Position numbers and translations under genes: made by a program
Notes under the pieces: model-generated
Databases searched by the model: none
What the model was told of the DNA's origin: nothing
The model's input: only the letters and a program-made list of their open reading frames with translations
Shown: positions 5,949 through 12,530 of the stretch, one piece after another
Numbering within the stretch: the first letter of the stretch is position 1
Layout: every line of letters starts with the position of its first letter
NCBI GenBank assembly: GCA_902496005.1
Contig: CABUZI010000025.1
Location: 1-18,983 of the forward strand
Reading direction: 5' to 3'
Source of the DNA: an uncultured Collinsella sp.
Lineage (GTDB): Bacteria > Actinomycetota > Coriobacteriia > Coriobacteriales > Coriobacteriaceae
Length of the DNA stretch: 18,983 nucleotides

Positions 5949-6581
5949 CTACAGCGTGCCCTTCTGGCGAGCCTGCTCAATCTCTTCGAGGGCCTCGGCG
6001 GGGGTGAACGAACAGGTGCCGTCGCCGAGCTTGACTACCTGGATATCGTCGCCGGTATGGACCTCTCCGCCCTTTAGTACCACGCCGAAAACGCCCTCGT
6101 GGGGAAAGATGCAGTCGCCGGCGAGATAGTAGATGGCGCAGCGTGTGTGGCAGACCTTGCCGATTTGGCTGATTTCGACAAGCACCTCGCTGCCAAGCTT
6201 GAGCTGCGTGCCCAAGGGGAGCGAGAGCAGGTTGATGCCCCGGGTTGTGAAGTTCTCTCCAAAGTCACCCTTGCGCACATCGAGTCCGCGGGCCTGCGCC
6301 GTCTGGATGGACTCTGCGGCCAAAAAGGAAACCTGACGGTGCCAATGCCCGGCGTGTGCGTCGGAGGCGAGGCCAAATTGCTCTATAACGGTGTCGTGTC
6401 CATCGGCGACGGGCGACTTGCGCGTGCCCTTGTGTGCCGACGTGTTGATCGAGACGATGCGGGCGGGTCCGTTGTAGGCGTCGTTTGCCGTGCACAGGGG
6501 AGCGGTCGCTTTCGCACGTTCCGCCAGCTCGCGCCTCGCGGCATTGAGGATGGGATTATAGGTCGGATGGTCTTGGGGCAC
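5949..6581 (-). CDS. MOSC domain-containing protein
   Basis: The 210-residue product begins at GTG 6581, preceded by GAAAGG. MOSC domains bind sulfur or metal-sulfur groups through a conserved cysteine; relatives include the C-terminus of the molybdenum cofactor sulfurase and YiiM-like proteins. Visible are SDAHAGHWHRQVS (about 73-85), the diagnostic GDFGENFTTRG (105-115), LPLGTQLKLG, and the cysteine motif GKVCHTRCAIY (141-151, C144 and C148). A short C-terminal helix ends the protein. It may transfer sulfur or help molybdenum cofactor work, but no molybdenum genes are in view. It is the upstream minus-strand neighbour of the wall protein, separated by more than 200 bases and a likely separate promoter. 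Confidence 0.88.
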   Translation of the reverse strand: MPQDHPTYNPILNAARRELAERAKATAPLCTANDAYNGPARIVSINTSAHKGTRKSPVADGHDTVIEQFGLASDAHAGHWHRQVSFLAAESIQTAQARGLDVRKGDFGENFTTRGINLLSLPLGTQLKLGSEVLVEISQIGKVCHTRCAIYYLAGDCIFPHEGVFGVVLKGGEVHTGDDIQVVKLGDGTCSFTPAEALEEIEQARQKGTL

Positions 6582-6717
6582 GTGTGCGCCTTTCGCTCGA
6601 AGATGTCAATACGCTGAATCCTACAACAACGGTAGGTTCATTGCCCATTGTCATACAACGGTGGGCGCCGTCTTCGTGCTGGACGATTACGTCGATTGCC
6701 ATAGATACGGTGGAGCT

Positions 6718-6762
6718 TTGGGCGCCGGCGGCTTGGCACGCTAGAATAAATCAGTTGCGCAA
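6718..6762 (+). promoter_or_regulatory. Promoter of the ATP-grasp ligase gene with a TTGCGCAA palindrome
   Basis: TTGGGC (6718-6723), an 18-bp spacer and TAGAAT (6742-6747) form a plausible promoter. The palindrome TTGCGCAA (6755-6762) begins 7 bases after the -10, at the expected start site. The racemase promoter has the same palindrome at nearly the same spacing. Further upstream, ACAACGGTAGG (6626-6636) and ACAACGGTGGG (6655-6665) are direct repeats of unknown meaning. Confidence 0.5.
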
Positions 6763-6803
6763 AGACCGCCCGTTGTGTGGGCAGTTCATGATAGGAAGTT
6801 TCC

Positions 6804-8060
6804 ATGGCATTGCAATTTACAGAGCGCGAGTTCATTCCCGTGCTGCTTGGTGGCGACATCAACGCCTATTCGGTGGCGCGCGCCTTCTACGAGGAGTACC
6901 AGGTCAAGAGTCTGGTCTTTGGCAAGTATCAGACGGGTCCCGCGTACCGCAGCCAGATTATCGACTACACGCCCAACGTGGATATCGACACCATGCCCGT
7001 GATGCTCAAAACCGTCAACGGCATTGCCCAATCGCATGCCGACAAGACTATTGTCCTTGTGGGCTGTGGCGACAACTATGTCGCTCTCGTGGCTCAAGCC
7101 AAGGATGCTCATGAGCTGGCGGATAACATCGTCGCTCCCTACGCGCCCTACAGCATGCTCGAGCAGTGCCAGAAGAAGGAGATCTTCTACGAGCTGTGCG
7201 AGAAGCATGGCGTGCCCTATCCGCACACGTTTACCTTTACCAAGGCGATGCTCAATGTCCAGGGTGAGGCGCCTGCCGAAGTGCTCGACCAGATCGATTT
7301 TCCTTACCCGATGATTCTGAAGCCTTCTGACGGCATCATGTGGTGGCAGCATGAGTTCGAGGGCCAGAAGAAGGCCTATGAGATTGCCGACCGCGCCGAG
7401 CTGGAACAGGTCATTCGCGATTCGTATGCCAGCGGCTACACCGACGACCTGATCTTGCAGGATCGCGTGCCCGGCAACGACGAGTACATGCGCGTGCTCA
7501 CCAGCTATTCCGACCGCAACGGTAAGGTCCGCATGATGTGCCTGGGCCATGTGCTGCTCGAGGAGCATCAGCCCCACGGTGTCGGCAACCATGCCTGTAT
7601 CATTACCGAGCCCAACGACGAGCTCATGGGCGGCGTGCGCAAGTTGCTCGAGGACCTTCACTTTGTGGGCTATTCCAACTTTGACGTAAAGTACGACGAG
7701 CGCGATGGCTCGTTTAAGTTCTTCGATTTCAACACGCGCCAGGGCCGCAGCAACTACTACGTTACCAACAGCGGCTTTAACGTTGCCAAGTATGTGGTGG
7801 ACGAGTATGTGTTCAACCGTCCGTTTGAGCCGGAGTTTGTGACGGCTCAGGACGAGGCCCTGTGGATGGTCGTCCCCATGGGCGTCGTCGACAAGTACGT
7901 CAAGGATCCCGAGCTGCGCGCTAAGGTGCATCGCCTGGACAAGGAAGGCAAGGGCGCCGACCCTTCGTTTATGAAGGGCGACTTTGTCTTTAACCGCTGG
8001 CTGCGCATGTGGCACACCAAGCTGCGCCACTTTAAGCTGTTCAAGACGTATTACAAGTAG
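6804..8060 (+). CDS. ATP-grasp carboxylate-amine ligase, probable D-aspartate ligase
   Basis: The 418-residue product has an ATG preceded by AGGAAG. An N-terminal Rossmann-like part begins FIPVLLGGDINAYSVARAF (10-28). The ATP-grasp core shows the nucleotide-binding FPYPMILKPSDGIMWW (166-181), LILQDRVPGND (217-226), and the metal-binding strand YSNFDVKYD then FFDFNTRQGRSNYYV (307-320). Length and layout match D-aspartate ligases (Aslfm of Enterococcus faecium), which add D-Asp to the side chain of the third residue of peptidoglycan precursors in the cytoplasm. The gene immediately downstream is an aspartate racemase that would supply D-Asp, the same partnership known in E. faecium. Alternatives are other amino-acid ligases of the carbamoyl-phosphate-synthase-like group. 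The pairing makes the wall role likely. Confidence 0.82.
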   Translation: MALQFTEREFIPVLLGGDINAYSVARAFYEEYQVKSLVFGKYQTGPAYRSQIIDYTPNVDIDTMPVMLKTVNGIAQSHADKTIVLVGCGDNYVALVAQAKDAHELADNIVAPYAPYSMLEQCQKKEIFYELCEKHGVPYPHTFTFTKAMLNVQGEAPAEVLDQIDFPYPMILKPSDGIMWWQHEFEGQKKAYEIADRAELEQVIRDSYASGYTDDLILQDRVPGNDEYMRVLTSYSDRNGKVRMMCLGHVLLEEHQPHGVGNHACIITEPNDELMGGVRKLLEDLHFVGYSNFDVKYDERDGSFKFFDFNTRQGRSNYYVTNSGFNVAKYVVDEYVFNRPFEPEFVTAQDEALWMVVPMGVVDKYVKDPELRAKVHRLDKEGKGADPSFMKGDFVFNRWLRMWHTKLRHFKLFKTYYK

Positions 8061-8102
8061 ATGAGCGCGGCGCCCGTCCGGTTTGCATCGGGCAGGCGCG
8101 GG

Positions 8103-8122
8103 TATGATACGCGCAATTGCGC
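8103..8122 (+). promoter_or_regulatory. Racemase promoter (-10 TATGAT) with palindrome GCGCAATTGCGC
   Basis: TATGAT (8103-8108) is followed at once by the perfect 12-bp palindrome GCGCAATTGCGC (8111-8122), which also contains TTGCGCAA (8117-8124). Transcription would start inside it, about 30 bases before the ATG. The -35 is weak. The palindrome is a candidate repressor site or an RNA 5' hairpin. Confidence 0.45.
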
Positions 8123-8144
8123 AAGCGTCACCAAGGAGGCGGCG

Positions 8145-8891
8145 ATGGAAAAGCTGGGAGTTATCGGCGGCATGGGCGCCGAGGCCACGTCGTATTACTA
8201 CGACCAGGTGGTGCGTCATACGGCTGCTGCCTGCGATCAGGAACATATCGACATGGTGGTACTCTCCAAGTCGACCATGCCCGACCGCACGCTGGCCATT
8301 AAGACCGGCGAGCATGCCAAACTGCTGGCGACCATGAAAGAGTGCGCCCAGGCACTCGAGTCGCTGGGCTGTGCACACATTGCCATTCCCTGCAACACGT
8401 CACACTACTTCTATGACCAGATCCAGTCGTTTACGAAGGTGCCGATTATCCACATGCCGCGTGAGTCGGTGCGCTATGCTCTGGCCGGCGCGGTGATGGG
8501 GGAGTGCGAGTTCGACCCCAACCTGAGTATGCCGGCCGAGCCGGTGCGCAAGATCGGCATCATGGGCACCGATGGCACCGTGGGCGCGGGCGTCTACGGC
8601 CGCGAATGTAAGGCTGCGGGTGTTGAGGTCGTCTATCCCAGCGAGAAACGTCAGAACGATGTGATGTCGCTTATCTACGATGATGTGAAGGCCGGACGTG
8701 AGCCCGATATGGATAAGTTCGACCGCGTGATGTGGGAGTTCGCCCGTAGCGGCTGCGACCGCGTCATTCTGGCCTGCACCGAGCTATCGGTGCTACAGAA
8801 GTACCGAGAGATGCCCGAGATCACCCTCGACGCCATGGATGTCCTGGTGCGCGAATCCATCATCCGCAGCGGCGCCCCCTACCGCCTCTAG
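8145..8891 (+). CDS. Aspartate/glutamate racemase family protein, probable aspartate racemase
   Basis: The 248-residue product starts at the ATG at 8145, preceded by AAGGAGG; an earlier in-frame ATG at 8061 directly follows the ligase stop, lies before the promoter, and adds an unlike tail. The enzyme interconverts L- and D-aspartate without a cofactor using two cysteines: C83 in IPCNTSHYF and C211 in LACTELS. GVIGGMGAEATSYYY (5-19) is the usual N-terminal glycine-rich segment of this family. It lies 84 bases after the D-aspartate ligase-like gene and would provide D-Asp for it. Its own promoter may let it be expressed apart from the ligase. Glutamate or broad-specificity racemase activity is possible. 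Confidence 0.87.
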   Translation: MEKLGVIGGMGAEATSYYYDQVVRHTAAACDQEHIDMVVLSKSTMPDRTLAIKTGEHAKLLATMKECAQALESLGCAHIAIPCNTSHYFYDQIQSFTKVPIIHMPRESVRYALAGAVMGECEFDPNLSMPAEPVRKIGIMGTDGTVGAGVYGRECKAAGVEVVYPSEKRQNDVMSLIYDDVKAGREPDMDKFDRVMWEFARSGCDRVILACTELSVLQKYREMPEITLDAMDVLVRESIIRSGAPYRL

Positions 8892-8951
8892 CTTCCGACC
8901 CGCTAAAAAAGGGACAGGTTAATTTTGGTAGGTTTTATCTGGTGAAACAGT

Positions 8952-8989
8952 AAAGGCCTCGACTCGTTTGGTGCGAGCCGAGGCCTTTT
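8952..8989. terminator. Bidirectional terminator between racemase and ecfT
   Basis: AAAGGCCTCG (8952-8961) pairs with CGAGGCCTTT (8979-8988), and CTCG (8963-8966) with CGAG (8974-8977), around a 7-base loop with one A-C mismatch. The right side ends in TTTT. The left side begins with AAA after a TA, giving a short T run for leftward transcripts. It closes the racemase unit and the convergent ECF operon. Confidence 0.88.
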
Positions 8990-9017
8990 GCGTTGGGCGG
9001 TTGCTGTCGGTGGTGAA

Positions 9018-9764
9018 CTAGAACAGAAAGCCGATGGCGATGAGGGCGATGCTGACGATGAGCACGGCGATGTCTAGGCCCTTGATGGGGTAGCGCTTGT
9101 ACGAGCTGGCGCGCGTACGCAGATAGAAGCCGCGCTGTTCTGCCGCCAAGGCTGTGGCATCGGTCTTGCCCACGCTCGAGATGAGCAGTGGCACGCACAG
9201 TGGCAGCATGAGCTTAAGCTTCTTGATGGGGTTCTTGGTGTCGTACTCGACGCCGCGTGCGGTCTGCGCCTCCATGATGGCGTTCATCTCCTGACCAAAC
9301 ACCGGCACAAAGCGCAGCGCCGTGGTAAAGGTGAAGGCATAGCGATACGGTACGTGCAGCACCTCGACGCAGGCGTTGGCAAGGTCGTTGAGCTTGGTCA
9401 CCATGAGCATGAGGATGAGTGGTAACGCCACACCCAGTAGGCGCAGACAGGCCTTCGATCCTGTGATGAGGCCCGTGTCGGTGATAAAGCCCCATACCAC
9501 GTTGCCATCGCGCATAAAGGCCAGCTGGAGCACCAGCATGATAAGCGCGAGCGGGATCAGCAACTTGAGCAGCGAGAACAGACGGTCGACGACGCCGGCA
9601 TAGGCACCCAGCGCAAGGGTGAGTGCCAAAAAGCCCAGCAGCGCCACGTAGGTGCCGGACAAGAAGATGCCGACGATGATGGCGGCGGCGAGGCCCAGTT
9701 TGACGACGGGGTTCAGGCGATGCAGCAGCGTATCGCCCGGCATGTAGTCGATGACGTTAACCAC
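9018..9764 (-). CDS. ecfT: ECF transporter transmembrane component EcfT
   Basis: The 248-residue product is the membrane scaffold that joins the two ATPase domains to the substrate-binding S component. The GTG at 9764 is chosen: AAGGAG lies 10 bases upstream and the family N-terminus (DYMPGDTLLHRLNPVVKLG) follows directly. It overlaps the ATPase stop by eight bases, so the genes are translationally coupled. Several hydrophobic helices fill about 25-125. The cytoplasmic coupling region carries the two Arg-Gly motifs of EcfT, TARGVEYDTKNP and AEQRGFYLR. A last membrane helix (GLDIAVLIVSIALIAIGFLF) ends the protein. It is the last gene of the operon. Confidence 0.9.
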   Translation of the reverse strand: MVNVIDYMPGDTLLHRLNPVVKLGLAAAIIVGIFLSGTYVALLGFLALTLALGAYAGVVDRLFSLLKLLIPLALIMLVLQLAFMRDGNVVWGFITDTGLITGSKACLRLLGVALPLILMLMVTKLNDLANACVEVLHVPYRYAFTFTTALRFVPVFGQEMNAIMEAQTARGVEYDTKNPIKKLKLMLPLCVPLLISSVGKTDATALAAEQRGFYLRTRASSYKRYPIKGLDIAVLIVSIALIAIGFLF

Positions 9765-11508
9765 GGTGGACCATCTCCTTGGTAATTCGAACGACATCGG
9801 TGACCTCGCTCACTTGCGCAAAAGCGGGAGAGACGGAAGATGCCAGACGGCGCGAGAGTTCAATAACCTGGGGAGGCTCCACGTAGGCACGCCGCATGAG
9901 ATCGATGTTCGAGAATAGCTCGTGCGTGCGGCCGCGGTCGAGGATGCGACCGTCGGCCATTACCACAATGCGCTCGGCAAAATCCGAGACGACTTCCATA
10001 TCGTGGCAGACCATGATAACGGCGCAACCACGCTCGGCCATGGTGCGCACCGTTTCCATGACGGTCATGCACTCGCGGTAATCAAGGCCACTCGTGGGCT
10101 CGTCGAGCACGACGATCTTGGGCTCAACTACTACGACGGAGGCAAGCGCCACCATTTGTCGCTGGCCGCGCGAAAGGGAGAACGGTGCCTCGTCGGCGGG
10201 CAGACCAAAGCGGTCGATGACCAGCTGGGCGCGACGCAGCGCCTCGGCGCGGTCCATGCCGCCCAGTTCCAAGCCAAAGGCGACCTCGTCGAGTACGGTG
10301 TCCTTGCAAATCTGGCGGTCGGGGTTTTGGAAGAGGGTCGCGACCTCGCGAGCGATGCGGCTCGTGGGAACGGCTGCGGTATCCAGTCCCGTGACGCGCA
10401 CGCTGCCCGAGGCAGGCTTAAGCAGGCCTGTGAGCAGTTTGGTGAGTGTGGTCTTGCCGGCGCCGTTTTGGCCGACGATGCCCACGAGCTCGCCAGGATA
10501 GAGCGTCAGGCTAAGGTCGTGTACGGCGGCGCCGCCATTGGGGTAGGCAAACTCAACATGGTCGAAGGTGAGTACGGGTTCGGCGTCCTTGGCATGAGGA
10601 CGCAACGACGGTGCATGCGGGGAACCGGCGGGTGCCTGGGCTCCGATGGCCGCGTGTGCGGGGTCGACGATGCCCGAAATCAGGCGCTCGGCCTCATCGA
10701 CATCCAAGCAGGGGGTACCGCTTACCAGGCCATCGGCCTCGAGGCTATTGAAGATACGCGTGACGCGAGGGCAGTCGACGCCGATGGCACGGAGCTCGTC
10801 GGTATGCGCGAAGACCTCGTGTGGCTCGCCCTGCAGCGCAATTTCGCCATGGTTGAGCACGAGCACGCGGTTGCAGTACTCCGAGAGCAGAGCGACCTTT
10901 TGCTCAACGACGACGATGGTGATTCCAAGTACGCGGTTTGCCTCACGCAGCGTCTCGAAGACCAATGTGGAGCTGGCGGGGTCGAGTGCCGCGGTGGGCT
11001 CGTCGAGAACCAAGACGCGCGGACGCATGGCGAGGATGGCGGCGATGGCTACCTTTTGCTTCTGTCCGCCCGAGAGGGTTGCGATCTCGCGGTCGCGCAG
11101 GTCGCTGATGCCGACGGTCTCGAGCGTTTCGCTCACGCGCTGCTCGATCAGGTCGTGGGGAACGCCAAAGTTCTCGAGGCCAAAGAGCATCTCGTCCTCG
11201 ACGACCGAGGCGACCATCTGCGTGTCGATATCCTGCAGCACGCTGCCGACGATCTGTGACACGTCGGTCAGCGAGACCTCGCAGGTGTCATGGCCGTCAA
11301 CCATGACGGACCCAAAGAACGTGCCGGTGTAGTGGTGGGGCACGGCACCTGACAGACAGGCGGCAAGCGTGGACTTGCCGGCGCCCGAGGGCCCGATGAT
11401 GCCGATGAAATCTCCCTTGTTCACGCTGAGCGAGATGTGGCTGAGCGCCTGCTCGGTCTGCGTGCCATAGGAGAACGAGACATCGTCGACGTTGATGATC
11501 GTTTCCAT
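9757..11508 (-). CDS. ECF transporter ATPase, fused A and A' domains
   Basis: The 583-residue product holds two ABC ATPase domains in tandem, powering the transporter at the inner face of the membrane. Domain 1: Walker A GPSGAGKST (39-47), Q92, signature LSGGQ (145-149), Walker B VLVLDE (165-170). Domain 2: Walker A GQNGAGKTT (346-354), Q394, signature LSRGQ (445-449), Walker B IVVLDE (465-470), switch histidine in CHD (H502). Domain 1 lacks a switch histidine: the place is filled by VVEQK (E202, Q203), so the two ATP sites are not equivalent. An Ala/Pro-rich linker (about 284-310) joins the halves. The ATG at 11508 follows AAAGG by five bases. Such fusions occur in group I ECF systems with a dedicated S component, here two features upstream. 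Confidence 0.93.
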   Translation of the reverse strand: METIINVDDVSFSYGTQTEQALSHISLSVNKGDFIGIIGPSGAGKSTLAACLSGAVPHHYTGTFFGSVMVDGHDTCEVSLTDVSQIVGSVLQDIDTQMVASVVEDEMLFGLENFGVPHDLIEQRVSETLETVGISDLRDREIATLSGGQKQKVAIAAILAMRPRVLVLDEPTAALDPASSTLVFETLREANRVLGITIVVVEQKVALLSEYCNRVLVLNHGEIALQGEPHEVFAHTDELRAIGVDCPRVTRIFNSLEADGLVSGTPCLDVDEAERLISGIVDPAHAAIGAQAPAGSPHAPSLRPHAKDAEPVLTFDHVEFAYPNGGAAVHDLSLTLYPGELVGIVGQNGAGKTTLTKLLTGLLKPASGSVRVTGLDTAAVPTSRIAREVATLFQNPDRQICKDTVLDEVAFGLELGGMDRAEALRRAQLVIDRFGLPADEAPFSLSRGQRQMVALASVVVVEPKIVVLDEPTSGLDYRECMTVMETVRTMAERGCAVIMVCHDMEVVSDFAERIVVMADGRILDRGRTHELFSNIDLMRRAYVEPPQVIELSRRLASSVSPAFAQVSEVTDVVRITKEMVHRG

Positions 11509-11526
11509 GGATACCTTTCATAGTCA

Positions 11527-11593
11527 TTGGGGACGTTCTTTAATAACTAGTCGTTTAAGAACATCCCCAAGAGCTAGTCAAGAACGTCCCCAA
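11527..11593. repeat. REP-like cluster of TTGGGGACGTTCTT repeats
   Basis: TTGGGGACGTTCTT (11527-11540) is followed by two inverted copies, AAGAACATCCCCAA (11557-11570, one mismatch) and AAGAACGTCCCCAA (11580-11593, exact). The inverted copies are each preceded by a CTAGTC. A degenerate further copy, TTGGGACAGTCTTTGG, follows at about 11605-11620. This arrangement of short palindromic units resembles REP elements moved by RAYT-type transposases. No transposase is in the window. The cluster lies directly upstream of the ATPase gene. Confidence 0.65.
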
Positions 11594-11637
11594 AAGCTCG
11601 TTGTTTGGGACAGTCTTTGGTGGTGAAGCGCGGAGAC

Positions 11638-11737
11638 GGCTTTACGAGGGGCCCAGGTTGGCGCGAAAGAGGAGTGAAGCGTACTTGGGTACGCGAGCGA
11701 CGAATGAACGCCAAGATGGGGTGGGGCTCGTAAAGCC
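11638..11737. repeat. 100-bp MITE-like palindromic element inside the ECF operon
   Basis: GGCTTTACGAG (11638-11648) and CTCGTAAAGCC (11727-11737) are exact 11-bp terminal inverted repeats. Inside them TTGGCG (11658-11663) pairs with CGCCAA (11709-11714). At the exact centre GCGTAC-TTGG-GTACGC (11679-11694) makes a 6-bp hairpin. The whole element can fold as one long stem on either strand. It starts 7 bases after the S-component stop codon. It could be a mobile-element relic, a processing site or a partial terminator that lowers ATPase/EcfT expression relative to the S component. Confidence 0.65.
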
Positions 11738-11744
11738 GAGCGGG

Positions 11745-12317
11745 TTAGTTGAGCTTCAGGGCCTTCTGGATGGGCAGATAGAGGGCGCCGACCAGAATGG
11801 CGTTAAAGACGGCGGTCATGGCGACGACGGGCAGCATGGCGCCGGCGAGCTCGCCGACCACGCCGAGCATGGCCATCTTGATGATCATGAAGATGACGCC
11901 GGAGACAAAGGTGGTCAGGAAGGTTGCGACAATGGCGATGGCGGGCTTGACCTGACCGTTCTTGCCAGCGGCGTTGACGATGCCGGCCATGAGCACGGCG
12001 GCGATGCCCTCGGCGGCAAAATCGACGAACGGCGAAGTGGTGGTGATCTGGATCACGGCAGCCGAGATGAGGCCAATAACGAGCGCCTGGCCGATGTTGG
12101 GGCGAACGACCAGGATGGTGAGGCAGAAGGCCGAGATGATGAACTCGGGGCTGATCATGCCGCCCGAGATGCCCGAGATGGCCTTGCCGACGGTGAAGTT
12201 GAGGATGAAGCCGGCAGCGAGCAAGATGGCGAGCAGGACGAGGGCGCGGACATCGAGTTTGCCGCGGTCGGCGGTCTGGACGGTGCGGGGCTGGGCGGCG
12301 GTGGTGTTCTGAGACAT
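11745..12317 (-). CDS. trpP: ECF transporter S component, probable tryptophan-specific (TrpP-like)
   Basis: The 190-residue product is the membrane substrate-binding subunit. The ATG at 12317 is chosen because GAAAGGA lies 8 bases upstream and the ten codons above it are not family-like. A polar N-tail of about 30 residues precedes about six hydrophobic segments: ALVLLAILLAAGFILNF, GGMISPEFIISAFCLTILVV, GQALVIGLISAAVIQITTT, and three more to the C-terminus. By eye the order 'GM-P-(membrane)-VIGL-(membrane)-TT-P' and the end 'LPVVAMTAVFNAILVGALYLPI' resemble TrpP of Bacillus (recalled, not aligned). The leader peptide with three Trp codons and its terminator directly upstream independently point to tryptophan. 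Another indole-containing substrate or a Trp-derived compound remains possible. Confidence 0.78.
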   Translation of the reverse strand: MSQNTTAAQPRTVQTADRGKLDVRALVLLAILLAAGFILNFTVGKAISGISGGMISPEFIISAFCLTILVVRPNIGQALVIGLISAAVIQITTTSPFVDFAAEGIAAVLMAGIVNAAGKNGQVKPAIAIVATFLTTFVSGVIFMIIKMAMLGVVGELAGAMLPVVAMTAVFNAILVGALYLPIQKALKLN

Positions 12318-12362
12318 GGTGAAAATCCTTTCGGAAGAGGAGTGCAAGAGAAAAGCGGAGGC

Positions 12363-12492
12363 GCGTGATGCGAATGCGATCGGGCTCGAGATAGAAAAAG
12401 GCCCCCGGTCGAAACCGGAGGCCTTCCAATCACCTAGAGCGCAAAAACAGGCGTGAGGGACTCACTGTCGACCGATCGTATTCGCATCACGC
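12363..12492 (-). promoter_or_regulatory. Trp attenuator folding region, with a 21-bp long-range inverted repeat
   Basis: The RNA segment just after the Trp codons (12492-12472) is complementary over 21 bases, with one mismatch, to 12383-12363 beyond the terminator. Shorter competing pairings within the leader are GGCGUGA (12493-12487) with UCACGCC (12456-12450), GUGAG with CUCAC (12465-12453), and UCGGUCGA (12475-12468) with UCGACCGG (12412-12405) in the terminator loop and 3' arm. The last would block the terminator when the ribosome stalls at the Trp codons and would be hidden when it reaches the stop codon. Confidence 0.7.
12395..12425 (-). terminator. Attenuator terminator of the ECF operon (UUCG tetraloop)
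   Basis: In the minus-strand RNA, AAGGCCTCCGGT (12425-12414) pairs with ACCGGGGGCCTT (12409-12398), 12 pairs with one G-U, around a UUCG loop (12413-12410), followed by a U-tract reaching 12395. It stands between the Trp leader peptide and the S-component gene, so default transcripts end before the operon. Confidence 0.93.
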
Positions 12493-12530
12493 CACCACCA
12501 GTTGTTGAGAGACTTCATCGTGTTCTTCAT
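12462..12530 (-). CDS. Trp leader peptide (22 residues, three consecutive Trp codons)
   Basis: A short reading frame begins at ATG 12530 with a strong ribosome binding site (AAAGGAG, 12545-12539, 8 bases upstream). It ends at TGA 12464-12462. The core reads SLNNWWWRDANTIG: codons 11-13 are TGG TGG TGG (12500-12492). Trp is the rarest residue, so a triple in 22 codons, ahead of a terminator, is the hallmark of a transcription-attenuation leader. Its peptide product probably has no role; translation speed over the Trp codons reports charged tRNA-Trp. The frame is absent from ordinary gene calls because of its length. It is transcribed from the promoter at 12589-12594 and leads into the ECF operon. 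Confidence 0.92.
   Translation of the reverse strand: MKNTMKSLNNWWWRDANTIGRQ

Noticed and set aside
6786..8378. 530-codon minus-strand frame across ligase and racemase
   Set aside because: It spans two well-supported genes and their promoter, and reads as antisense His/Val/Ala-rich sequence with no motif.
8905..8950. GGGACAGGTTAATTTTGG stretch after the racemase as a functional site
   Set aside because: It resembles repeat debris related to the GGGACAG units near 11605, but a single copy here cannot be confirmed as a repeat from this window.
9922..11259. 445-codon plus-strand frame opposite the ECF ATPase
   Set aside because: Antisense shadow of a gene with all ABC motifs.
12363..12492. 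The 21-bp inverted repeat as ends of an insertion sequence
   Set aside because: No transposase lies between the arms and one arm is part of the leader peptide codons; an RNA or operator role fits better.
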